A stretch of 64,000 bases of DNA, from assembly GCF_018623055.1 (NCBI RefSeq), contig NZ_CP076019.1, forward strand, positions 124,001 through 188,000, read 5' to 3'. The notes below the pieces were generated by a model. It saw only the letters and a program-made list of their open reading frames with translations, did no database searches and was not told where the DNA came from. Source of the stretch: Halorubrum sp. 2020YC2. Lineage in GTDB: Archaea > Halobacteriota > Halobacteria > Halobacteriales > Haloferacaceae. Positions 35,182 through 42,901 of the stretch are shown one piece after another; positions within the stretch are counted from its first letter, which is position 1, and every line of letters starts with the position of its first letter. The position numbers and the translations under genes are program-made.

Positions 35182-35213
35182 TCGTAAACCGCTACGTTGA
35201 AGTGGGTTTACGA
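35182..35213. promoter_or_regulatory. BirA-type biotin operator before bioY
   Basis: Inverted repeat TCGTAAACC (35182-35190) and GGTTTACGA (35205-35213) with a 14-base spacer matches the conserved BirA signal TTGTAAACC-N14/15-GGTTTACAA in seven of nine bases per arm. It ends 12 bases before the bioY ATG, so a bound repressor would cover the TATA/start region. Such biotin-dependent repression of bioY fits the downstream transporter. Confidence 0.85.
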
Positions 35214-35225
35214 ATCCGTTGAGCC

Positions 35226-35807
35226 ATGGCAACGAACACGGAGTCCGTCGACCTCGTGGGCGACGAGGCGGCGACGAACCTCGCCCGCGCCGCGCTGTTC
35301 GCGGCGCTCGTCGGCGCGTTCGCGTACGTATCGTTCCCGTTCCCGGTGTCGCCGGCGCCGGTCACGCTTCAGGTGCTCGGCGTGTTCCTCGCCGGGATCT
35401 TCCTCGGCCCGGTCTGGGGCGGCGCGGCGCTCGCCCTCTACCTCGTCGCCGGCGCGCTCGGCGCGCCGGTGTTCTCCGGCGGCGCCGCGGGGTTCGGAGA
35501 GCTCGTCGGCTCGACCGCCGGGTACCTCTGGTCGTACCCGATCGCGGCCGCGCTCGTGGGCGCGGTCGTCCACCGGGGCGCCCGGCTCCGCGACCTCGAC
35601 GCCGTCTCCGCCCCGGCCCTCGTGGGCGCGATGGCCGCGGGAACGGTCGTCGTCTACGCGATGGGCGTCGTCGGCCTCTACCTGACGCTGGAGCTCACCC
35701 TCGTCGAGTCGTTCGTTCAGGGGGCCGTCGTCTTCCTCCCCGCGGAGGGCGCGAAGATGGCCGCGGCGGTCGGTATCGTCCGGTCCGACGCGATCGCGGC
35801 CGAGTGA
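35226..35807 (+). CDS. bioY: biotin ECF transporter S component BioY
   Basis: This 193-residue protein has six hydrophobic helices and family motifs VSPAPVTLQVLGVFLAGIFLGPVWGGAALALYLVAGALGAPVFSGG and GYLWSYPIAAALVGAV. BioY binds biotin with high affinity as the substrate-specific subunit of an energy-coupling factor transporter. It is the first gene of the bioY-M-N operon, with a 10-nt gap to the ATPase. The BirA-like operator at 35182-35213 sits over the start region. The ATG at 35226 follows the operator by 12 bases. Confidence 0.94.
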   Translation: MATNTESVDLVGDEAATNLARAALFAALVGAFAYVSFPFPVSPAPVTLQVLGVFLAGIFLGPVWGGAALALYLVAGALGAPVFSGGAAGFGELVGSTAGYLWSYPIAAALVGAVVHRGARLRDLDAVSAPALVGAMAAGTVVVYAMGVVGLYLTLELTLVESFVQGAVVFLPAEGAKMAAAVGIVRSDAIAAE

Positions 35808-35817
35808 GGTCGTCGCC

Positions 35818-36570
35818 GTGATCGAGGTCGACGGCGTCACCTGTCGGTACGGCGGGTCGGACGGGCGCGACGGCGTCACCGCCGTCGACGACGTCTCCCT
35901 CTCCGTCCCCGACGGGGAGTTCCTGATCGTCGCGGGCGCGAACGGCTCCGGGAAGACGACGCTGGTCCGGACGTTCAACGGCCTCGTCGACTCCGACGCC
36001 GGGACGGTCTCGGTGAACGGGACCCCGGTCGACGAGGACCTCGTCGCGGCCCGGACCGCGGTCGGGATGGTGTTTCAGGACCCGCGCGACCAGTTCGTCG
36101 CGGCGACCGTCGGCGCCGACGTCGCCTTCGGCCCGGAGAACCTCGGCCTCGCGCACGCCGAGATCGACCGCCGCGTCGAGGCCGCGCTCGACGCCGTCAA
36201 CATGGCCGGCCGCGGGACGGACCGGATCGCGTCGCTGTCCGGCGGCGAGCGCGAGCGCGTCGCGATCGCCGGCGCGCTGGCGATGGAGCCGGACCACCTC
36301 GTCTTGGACGAGCCGTTCACCGGCCTCGACGAGCCGGCGCGGCGCTCGGTCGTCGACCGCCTCCGCGCGCTCCGCCGCGCGGGGACCGGCGTCGTCGCCG
36401 TCACCCACGACCTCCGGGACGTGTTCGAGATAGCCGACCGGGTGGTCGGGCTGGCCGACGGGCGCGTCGCGGTCGACGCCCCGCCGGCCGCGGCCGCCGA
36501 GTCGCTGCCCGGAGTCGACGTGCGCGTCCCCGACGGCGCCGCCGCCGGGCCACGCCCGAGCGACGGATGA
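35818..36570 (+). CDS. bioM: biotin ECF transporter ATP-binding subunit (BioM/EcfA)
   Basis: This 250-residue ABC ATPase has Walker A GANGSGKTT, Q-loop FQDPRDQFV, signature SLSGGERERVAIAGALAMEPDHLVLDEP with Walker B and a switch His in AVTHDL. The Q-loop FQDP-x-D-Q form is the EcfA type. It energises BioY with the T component downstream. It starts with GTG 10 nt after bioY and overlaps the next gene by four bases (ATGA). Confidence 0.92.
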   Translation: MIEVDGVTCRYGGSDGRDGVTAVDDVSLSVPDGEFLIVAGANGSGKTTLVRTFNGLVDSDAGTVSVNGTPVDEDLVAARTAVGMVFQDPRDQFVAATVGADVAFGPENLGLAHAEIDRRVEAALDAVNMAGRGTDRIASLSGGERERVAIAGALAMEPDHLVLDEPFTGLDEPARRSVVDRLRALRRAGTGVVAVTHDLRDVFEIADRVVGLADGRVAVDAPPAAAAESLPGVDVRVPDGAAAGPRPSDG

Positions 36571-37280
36571 CGCTGTCGTACGTCCCCGGCGACTCCGCCG
36601 GCCACCGGCTCGATCCGCGCTCGAAGCTGCTCGTGCAGGTCGCTTTCGCCGCGGCGGCGTACGCGTACACCACGCCCCGGGGGCTCGCGGTCCTCACCGG
36701 CGTCGCCGCCGCCTGCCTCCTCGCGGCCGACGGCGGTCCCCGCGACCTGTGGGCGTATCGGGTCGCGCTCCCGTTCCTGCTCGTCGCGCCCGTCGTGGCC
36801 GGCGCGACGCTCGGCGCGCCGTGGTTCCGGGTCGAGCGCGCGGCCGACACGGCGCTCGCGAGCTACCGCGTCCTCCTGATCTTGGTCGTCGCGGCCGCGT
36901 ACGTCCGGTCGACGCCGGTCCGAGAGTCGCGCGCGGCGGTCCAGCGGACGGTCCCGGGCCGGGCGGGCGTCTTCCTCGGCGCGGGCGTCGCGCTCGTCTT
37001 CCGGTTCCTCCCGCTCCTGCGGCGCGACCTCCTCGCGGCGCGCGCCGCGATGCGGGCGCGGCTCGGCGGCGAACGCCCCCTCCGCGACCGGATGCGGATC
37101 GTCGCGGTCGCGGGGATCGACCGCGCGCTCTCCCGGGCCGACCGGCTCGGGACGGCGCTCGTCGCCCGGTGTTTCGCGTGGAACCCGACGCTCCCGCGCT
37201 TAGCGTTCCGGCGCGTCGACGCCCCGGCGCTGGCGCTCGCCGGATGCCTGCTCGCGGCCGCGGTCCTGCGGGTCGTCTGA
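36567..37280 (+). CDS. bioN: biotin ECF transporter transmembrane subunit (BioN/EcfT)
   Basis: This 237-residue membrane protein belongs to the EcfT/CbiQ family. It begins MTLSYVPGDSAGHRLDPRSKLLVQ, with the family's DPRxKL motif, has five or six hydrophobic helices, and holds two Ala-Arg coupling regions (AAMRARLGGERPL; ALVARCFAWNP) that contact the ATPase subunits. It is the last gene of the operon and overlaps bioM by ATGA, so synthesis is coupled. Confidence 0.9.
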   Translation: MTLSYVPGDSAGHRLDPRSKLLVQVAFAAAAYAYTTPRGLAVLTGVAAACLLAADGGPRDLWAYRVALPFLLVAPVVAGATLGAPWFRVERAADTALASYRVLLILVVAAAYVRSTPVRESRAAVQRTVPGRAGVFLGAGVALVFRFLPLLRRDLLAARAAMRARLGGERPLRDRMRIVAVAGIDRALSRADRLGTALVARCFAWNPTLPRLAFRRVDAPALALAGCLLAAAVLRVV

Positions 37281-37402
37281 CGCCGGGCGAGGCGTTCGAC
37301 GGGCGCCGCGGAGGCGACTCGGGTCCCGAAACCGCGTGAACGCCGAGCGACGACCACCTCGTCGTGGCAAGTTTTAACCTCACCGTATCCCGGTGATCGA
37401 TC

Positions 37403-39589
37403 ATGACTCCCCTACAGGCGGCCACCCGAGAGACCTTCTGGACGATCGGTCCGGTGGGGAAGGCGGCGTTCTACTGGCTCGCCGCCGTCGCGGTCCTCGT
37501 CTTCCTGTATGGCGTCTACGCCCGGTTCGCGGCGTACGCGCGCGGGAGCGCGGACCCCAGAGACCGGCTGTCGAACCTCCCGGGCCGCGTCGTCGCGGCG
37601 ACGAAGACCGTCCTCTCGAACGAGAACCAGTTCGACGGCGACCGCTACACGGGCGTGATGCACACGTTCGTGCTGTGGGGGTTCCTCGTCTTACTCGTCG
37701 CGACGACTATTCTTGGCATCGACATCGACCTCTACCGCCCGCTCACGGGCGAGTCCTTCTGGGTCGGTGACTTCTACCTCGCCTACCAGTTCGCCGTCGA
37801 CGCGTTCGGCCTGCTGTTCGTCGTCGGCGTCGGCATGGCCGGCTACCGGCGCTACCGGAACCGCGACGGGCGGCTCTGGGGGAAACACACCTCGCTGGAG
37901 GACGACGCGTTCCTCTGGACCCTCTTCGCACTCGGAGTCGGCGGCTTCCTCGTCGAGGGCGTGAGCATGGTCGGGCAGCCCCAGCGCGCGACCGAGACGG
38001 TGAGCTTCGTCGGGATGGCGCTCGCCACCGGACTGGAGACGGCGGGACTCACCGCCGCAGGCGCCGAGGCGATATACGGCGCCCTCTGGTGGAGCCACTC
38101 GCTTTTGGCGTTCGCGTTCGTCGCGTGGATCCCGTACGCGAAGCCGTTCCACATGATCTCCTCGTTCGCCAACGTCGTCGCCCGCGACGAGCAGGCGGGC
38201 GCGCGGCTCCCGAACGTCCCCGCCGACCTCGATCACACCAACGCCGAGTCGCTCGACGACTTCACGTGGAAGGAGCTGCTCGACGGCGACGCCTGCACGA
38301 AGTGCGGCCGCTGTACCGACGCCTGTCCCGCCGACACGGTCGGCCGGAACCTCGACCCGCGGAACGTCATCCTCGACCTGAAGTCGTACCGCGAGTCGGT
38401 GAGCGACGACCCGGTGGCCGGGTCGGGTCCCGGGAACGGGACGATGGCGACCGACGGCGGAACCGCCGCCGCCAGCGACGGCGGCACGGTCCCCATCGTC
38501 GCGGACGAGGGCGGCGTGGTCGACGCCGAGTCGATGGAGTCGTGCATGTCCTGTATGGCGTGTATGGACGCCTGCCCGGTCGACATCGAACACCTCACCT
38601 CCTTCACGAAGATGAACCGCCAGCTCGTCGACGAGGGGGCGGTCGACTCGAACCTTCAGGACGTGTTCCAAGACGTCATGCAGAAGGGGAACACCTTCGG
38701 GGAGTCGCAGTCGACACGGGGCGACTGGGCGGACGACCTCGACGACGTCGAGGTCCCGGACGCCCGCGAAAACGAGGTCGAGTACCTCTGGTACGTCGGG
38801 GACTACCCGAGCTTCGACGACCGGAACAAGAAGGTGGCCCGCGCGCTCGCTCGGCTGTTCGACGAGGCGGACGTGTCGTTCGGCATCCTCTTCGACGACG
38901 AGAAGACGGACGGCAACGATATCCGCCGGATAGGCGAGGAGTTCCTCTACCTCGAACTCGCCGGGCACCACGTCGAGACGTTCGCGGACTGCGAGTTCGA
39001 GAACGTCGTCTGTACCGACCCGCACTCGTACAACACCATCAAAAACGAGTACCCCGAGGTCGACTTCGCGGAGTTCGCGGACGACCCGATGATGCCGTTC
39101 GATCGCGAGGCGCCGTGGAACCCGGAGGGAGAAATCGACGTGTTCCACTGGACGCAGGTGGTCGAAGAACTCGTGAGCGAGGGGCGACTCGACCTCTCCG
39201 GCGACGAATTAGAGTACACCGTCACCTACCACGACCCCTGTCACCTCGGCCGGTACAACGACGAGTACGAGGCGCCCCGAGAGCTGATCAGGGCGACCGG
39301 CGCCGACCTCTACGAGATGCCCCGCTCGCGGGACGACTCGTTCTGCTGTGGCGGCGGCGGCGGCGGGCTCTGGACCGAACACGACGAGGAGGTCAAGCCG
39401 AGCGAGGAGCGCCTCCGGGAGGCGGTCGAGGACACCGACGCGGGCGCCGACATCGAGAAGTTCGTCGTCGCCTGCCCGATGTGTACGACGATGTTCGAAG
39501 ACGGCCGGAAGACGGGCGACTTCGAGGACGACGTGGAGATAGTCGACGTCGCGGAACTGCTGATCGAGGCGGTGGAGGCCGGCTCGTAA
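37403..39589 (+). CDS. membrane Fe-S oxidoreductase with cytochrome-b-like and CCG domains
   Basis: This 728-residue protein has an N-terminal membrane domain (NarI-like, about six helices to residue 260), a double 4Fe-4S ferredoxin motif (Cys298/301/304/308 and Cys381/384/387/391; CTKCGRCTDACPAD and CMSCMACMDACPVD) and two C-terminal CCG domains (residues 460-720), the last with CHLGRYN, FCCGGGGGG and ACPMCTTMFEDG. The layout matches DUF224-type membrane enzymes proposed to pass electrons from ETF or lactate/glycerol-type dehydrogenases to the quinone pool. EtfAB is encoded at 17-18.8 kb. TTTTAAC at 37372-37378 is 28 nt before the ATG. Confidence 0.82.
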   Translation: MTPLQAATRETFWTIGPVGKAAFYWLAAVAVLVFLYGVYARFAAYARGSADPRDRLSNLPGRVVAATKTVLSNENQFDGDRYTGVMHTFVLWGFLVLLVATTILGIDIDLYRPLTGESFWVGDFYLAYQFAVDAFGLLFVVGVGMAGYRRYRNRDGRLWGKHTSLEDDAFLWTLFALGVGGFLVEGVSMVGQPQRATETVSFVGMALATGLETAGLTAAGAEAIYGALWWSHSLLAFAFVAWIPYAKPFHMISSFANVVARDEQAGARLPNVPADLDHTNAESLDDFTWKELLDGDACTKCGRCTDACPADTVGRNLDPRNVILDLKSYRESVSDDPVAGSGPGNGTMATDGGTAAASDGGTVPIVADEGGVVDAESMESCMSCMACMDACPVDIEHLTSFTKMNRQLVDEGAVDSNLQDVFQDVMQKGNTFGESQSTRGDWADDLDDVEVPDARENEVEYLWYVGDYPSFDDRNKKVARALARLFDEADVSFGILFDDEKTDGNDIRRIGEEFLYLELAGHHVETFADCEFENVVCTDPHSYNTIKNEYPEVDFAEFADDPMMPFDREAPWNPEGEIDVFHWTQVVEELVSEGRLDLSGDELEYTVTYHDPCHLGRYNDEYEAPRELIRATGADLYEMPRSRDDSFCCGGGGGGLWTEHDEEVKPSEERLREAVEDTDAGADIEKFVVACPMCTTMFEDGRKTGDFEDDVEIVDVAELLIEAVEAGS

Positions 39590-39617
39590 CGGCTGGGGGA
39601 CTTTCAAACGCCCGTCG

Positions 39618-39914
39618 CTACGCGCGCCCCGACAGCGCGTCCGCCGCGTCGTCGGTGCGACGCAGCAGGGCTCGTCCGGGAGCGCGGTCGCGGACCGGCG
39701 CGTTGCCGAGATAGTCGACGAGCGCGTCTCGCAGCAGGGCGACGTCCTCGTCGTCGAGCGCCGCCCCCCGCTCTATCGACTCGATCGGGCGATGGTACGG
39801 CGTCTCGTCGTCGGTCGCGTTCCGTGCGGCGTCGAGCAGCGCGGCGTGAGCCACCCACGCCTCCTCCCGGGTGGTCGTCGGCGCCGGCGGCCCGTCGGTC
39901 GTGGGAGGCGTCAT
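39618..39914 (-). CDS. hypothetical haloarchaeal protein
   Basis: This 98-residue protein has a helical plan: REEAWVAHAALLDAARNATDDETPYHRPIESIERGAALDDEDVALLRDALVDYLGNAPVRDRAPGRALLRRTDDAADAL. It has no signal, membrane segment or motif I recognise. TACTTAAAAC at 39938-39947 (TATA on the minus strand GTTTTAAGTA) is about 28 nt from the ATG. An IS6-family element is inserted 42 bp upstream of the start, just outside this TATA box, and might influence its transcription. Confidence 0.5.
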   Translation of the reverse strand: MTPPTTDGPPAPTTTREEAWVAHAALLDAARNATDDETPYHRPIESIERGAALDDEDVALLRDALVDYLGNAPVRDRAPGRALLRRTDDAADALSGRA

Positions 39915-39964
39915 TCGTCCGGCTTCTCCCGGTACGGGTACTTAAAACCACGTCCCGATTCGCC

Positions 39965-40655
39965 CGTCGCGTTAAGTTAGAGGATGAGGCGCTCGACTTC
40001 AGAGTGTCTATGGCCGAAACCGAGCGCCTCAGCGAACGTATCGCGTGGATCGACTTGTCGTTTGTGGAGCGAGATCGAACGCCGCGATGGGCGATTGAAG
40101 TAGGGATCCGCTGTCACTTGGCCGGTATGTCATTGCGAGAGGTAAGTAAGCATCTTGAGCTGTTTGGGATCAAGCGGAGTCACGTCGCGATCCATAACTG
40201 GGTTCATAAGGCCGAACTACAGCCGATCTCGACCGTCTCCGAGGATCAAATCGCGGTTGACGAAAAGATGATCCGCCTCCACGGCCAGAAGTTCTGGCTG
40301 TACGGCGCGGTTGATCCGCAGACGAACGAGATCCTTCACGTGAGTATCTATCCGACCGCAAATAAACAGACGACGCGATGGTTTCTCACCGAGCTTCACC
40401 GGCGCTATCAGCTCGATAGCGTGGAATTTCTCGTCGATGACGCAGACTATCTCGGATCAGTTCTCGATGAAGACGGCTATCGATTTCAAGTCATTCAACA
40501 TGGAAATCGGAATGCTATCGAACGTGTCTTTTGGGAAATAGAACGACGAACATCATCGTTTGCGAATAGTTTCAGCAATGTCGCGCTAGAGACAGCTCAA
40601 AACTGGCTAGAAGCCTTCGCCGTCTACCACAATTCACGCCAAACTTAACGCGACC
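39965..40655 (+). mobile_element. IS6-family insertion sequence, complete
   Basis: The 691-bp element has terminal inverted repeats (TCGCGTTAAGTT at the left, AACTTAACGCGA at the right; the outermost base differs) and is flanked by the 8-bp direct duplication GATTCGCC at 39957-39964 and 40656-40663, the size typical of IS6 elements. It carries one transposase gene. The sequence is visibly more AT-rich than the surrounding DNA. The perfect target duplication points to a recent insertion, between a small gene and the pst operon. Confidence 0.93.
40010..40648 (+). CDS. IS6-family transposase
   Basis: This 212-residue protein is full length for the haloarchaeal IS6 group. It has a helix-turn-helix part (VSKHLELFGIKRSHVAIHNWVHKAEL), then the DDE domain with Asp84 in IAVDEKMIRLHG, Asp143/144 in FLVDDADYL and Glu171 in HGNRNAIERVF. 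The frame is intact from an ATG at 40010, after a longer in-frame open region from the host side. It is expected to catalyse cointegrate-type replicative transposition. Confidence 0.94.
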   Translation: MAETERLSERIAWIDLSFVERDRTPRWAIEVGIRCHLAGMSLREVSKHLELFGIKRSHVAIHNWVHKAELQPISTVSEDQIAVDEKMIRLHGQKFWLYGAVDPQTNEILHVSIYPTANKQTTRWFLTELHRRYQLDSVEFLVDDADYLGSVLDEDGYRFQVIQHGNRNAIERVFWEIERRTSSFANSFSNVALETAQNWLEAFAVYHNSRQT

Positions 40656-40730
40656 GATTCGCCGTCGGAGCCGACGCCGCGGACCGTCCGTCCGCCGCCC
40701 CTTCCGACCGATCGACCGCGCCGGCCGAAG

Positions 40731-40818
40731 AATATACATCTCTATATAGGCTATGTACACACATATAGCCGTACCGGGCCGTACCCGCCGCCACGTACCA
40801 CACATAGCATACTACTTA
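40731..40818. promoter_or_regulatory. AT-rich control region before the pst operon
   Basis: This is an unusually AT-rich stretch in GC-rich DNA: AATATACAT, CTATATAGG (40743-40750), then an inverted repeat GGCTAT (40749-40754) and ATAGCC (40765-40770) ten bases apart, a duplicated CCGTACC (40770-40787), and a TACTTAACG box (40811-40819) about 28 nt before the pstS ATG. Phosphate-dependent control is likely for this operon; the regulator is unknown. Confidence 0.5.
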
Positions 40819-40843
40819 ACGGGAACTCGCCCAGCAACAGGTG

Positions 40844-41869
40844 ATGGCTTCAAGCCACGACGCGGACACAGCGGGGATCACTCGGCGGAAATCGCTCGCG
40901 GCGCTCGCCGGCGCGGGGGCGCTCGGACTCGCAGGGTGTACCGAGACCGAGGGGGGGGACGGCTCCGGCGGCTCCGACGGTTCCGACGGTTCCGACGGCT
41001 CCGACTCGCTGTCGGGCGCGATCAACATCGCGGGGTCGAGCACGGTGTTCCCCCTGATGAGCGCGGTCATGGAGGACTTCGCCGAGCAGCACCCGCAGGT
41101 CGACCCGGACATCAGCTCCACGGGGTCCGGCGGCGGCTTCTCGAACTTCTTCTGTGTCGGTGAGACCGACTTCAACAACGCCAGCCGGCCGATCCAGCCG
41201 GAAGAAGAGGAGCTGTGCGCCGAAAACGGCGTCGAGTACGTCGAGCTGATCGCTGCGACGGACGCGCTCACCGTCGTGATCAACAACGACAACGATTTCG
41301 CGACGGAGATGACCGTCGACGAGCTCTCGCAGATCTGGCAGTCCGACGCCGCCGAGCTGTGGAGCGACGTCCGCGACGAGTGGCCCGACGAGGAGATCGA
41401 GCGGTTCGGCGCCGCCGACACCTCGGGGACGTACGACTACTTCATCGAGAACGTGATGGGCGAGGACGGCCACACCGACGACTATCAGGCCACCGAGCAG
41501 GACAACACCATCGCTTCGGGGGTCGAGGGCAGCGAGTACGCGATCGGCTACTTCGGGTTCGCGTACTGGTTCCAGAACCAAGACCAGATCACGCCGGTCG
41601 CCATCGACAACGGCGACGGGCCGGTCGAGCCGAGCCTCGAGACCGCGTCCTCCGGCGAGTACGCCCCGCTCTCGCGGCCGCTGTTCACCTACACGAAGAT
41701 CGAGGCGCTCGGTGAGGAACACATCGCGGAGTTCGCCCGCTACTTCGTCGAGCAGACGACTAACGAGGACCTCGTCGCCGGCGACGTCGGGTACGTCCCC
41801 GCGACCGAGGAGACGCAGCAAGAGCAGATGCAGATCCTCGAAGACGCGATCGAGCAGGCGCAGGGCTGA
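40844..41869 (+). CDS. pstS: phosphate ABC transporter substrate-binding lipoprotein PstS
   Basis: This 341-residue protein has a Tat-type N-terminus (TRRKS at 13-17) and a lipobox LGLAGC with Cys32, so it is exported folded and lipid-anchored outside the membrane. The mature protein shows NIAGSSTVFPLMSAVMEDFAEQHP, STGSGGGFSNF and the phosphate-binding TSGTYDYFIENV. The acidic low-complexity linker (GGDGSGGSDGSDGSDG) follows the anchor Cys. A GTG one codon upstream is possible; ATG at 40844 is preferred by TATA spacing. Confidence 0.95.
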   Translation: MASSHDADTAGITRRKSLAALAGAGALGLAGCTETEGGDGSGGSDGSDGSDGSDSLSGAINIAGSSTVFPLMSAVMEDFAEQHPQVDPDISSTGSGGGFSNFFCVGETDFNNASRPIQPEEEELCAENGVEYVELIAATDALTVVINNDNDFATEMTVDELSQIWQSDAAELWSDVRDEWPDEEIERFGAADTSGTYDYFIENVMGEDGHTDDYQATEQDNTIASGVEGSEYAIGYFGFAYWFQNQDQITPVAIDNGDGPVEPSLETASSGEYAPLSRPLFTYTKIEALGEEHIAEFARYFVEQTTNEDLVAGDVGYVPATEETQQEQMQILEDAIEQAQG

Positions 41870-41926
41870 GACCCGCGTCATGAACCGGTGTATTGATTTA
41901 CGACAGCGTGCGATACCCGACCGTCC

Positions 41927-42901
41927 GTGACAGATAGCACCGAGAGTCCGGATCTACAGCGACGGAGCGGGCTCACACGACTGAAGGAGGGAACTTACGG
42001 CGGGTTCTTCGCCGCGTGCGCAGTAATCACGCTGCTCACGACGGTCGCAATCATCGCGACCCTGTTGTCGGACGCGGTGATGTTTTTCGCCGAGGTACCG
42101 ATCCGCGAGTTCCTGACCAGCACCAGTTGGAGCCCGAACCCGCGCGGGGGCGGGCAGACGTTCGGTATCGTCGCGTTGGTGATCGGGACGCTCACCGTAA
42201 CGATCACGGCCGCGTTCGTCGCGCTGCCGCTCGGAACGCTGACCGCGATATACCTCAGCGAGTACGCGACGTCGAACGCGCGCTCGATACTGAAACCGCT
42301 CTTGGAGATCCTCGCCGGCATCCCGACGGTCGTGTACGGCTACTTCGCGCTGGTGTACGTCACCCCGGCGCTGAAGGCGACGCTGTTCCCGGAGATGAGC
42401 ACGTTCAATGCCCTGTCGGCGTCGCTGATGGTCGGAATAATGACTATTCCCATGGTCTCGTCGATCTCCGAGGACGCGATGAGCGCGGTGCCGGACGACC
42501 TGCGGCAGGCCGGCTACGGCCTCGGCGCGACGAAGTTCGAGGTGTCGACCGGTATTGTGGTTCCGGCATCCATCTCCGGGATCGCCTCATCGTATATCCT
42601 CGCCGTCTCGCGCGCAATCGGCGAGACGATGATCGTCGTTGTCGCGATGGGGGCGCAGGCGCGGATGCCCGCGGTTCGGGAGGGGCTCCTTGGGGTCCCG
42701 TACATCAACCCCGCCGACACGCTTCTCGACTCCGGAATGACGATCACCGTCGCGATGGTACAGATCGCCGGCGGGGACCTGACTGGCGGGACAATCCCGT
42801 ACGACGCGATGTTCGCGCTCGGACTCACGCTGTTCGTGGTGACCCTCGTAATGAACGTTCTCAGTGACATCATCGCGGAACGGTACCGGGAGGAGTACTG
42901 A
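41927..42901 (+). CDS. pstC: phosphate ABC transporter permease PstC
   Basis: This 324-residue permease begins with GTG and has six helices with the MetI-type domain; the EAA-like loop is SISEDAMSAVPDDLRQAGYGLGATKFEV and the N-terminal helix is SGLTRLKEGTYGGFFAACAVITLL. It forms the membrane channel with PstA. Its TGA overlaps the pstA ATG by one base (TGATG), so translation is coupled. Length is normal for PstC. Confidence 0.93.
   Translation: MTDSTESPDLQRRSGLTRLKEGTYGGFFAACAVITLLTTVAIIATLLSDAVMFFAEVPIREFLTSTSWSPNPRGGGQTFGIVALVIGTLTVTITAAFVALPLGTLTAIYLSEYATSNARSILKPLLEILAGIPTVVYGYFALVYVTPALKATLFPEMSTFNALSASLMVGIMTIPMVSSISEDAMSAVPDDLRQAGYGLGATKFEVSTGIVVPASISGIASSYILAVSRAIGETMIVVVAMGAQARMPAVREGLLGVPYINPADTLLDSGMTITVAMVQIAGGDLTGGTIPYDAMFALGLTLFVVTLVMNVLSDIIAERYREEY

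Noticed and set aside
40841-40843. GTG start one codon before pstS
   Set aside because: TATA spacing and the Tat motif favour ATG at 40844, although the difference is one residue.
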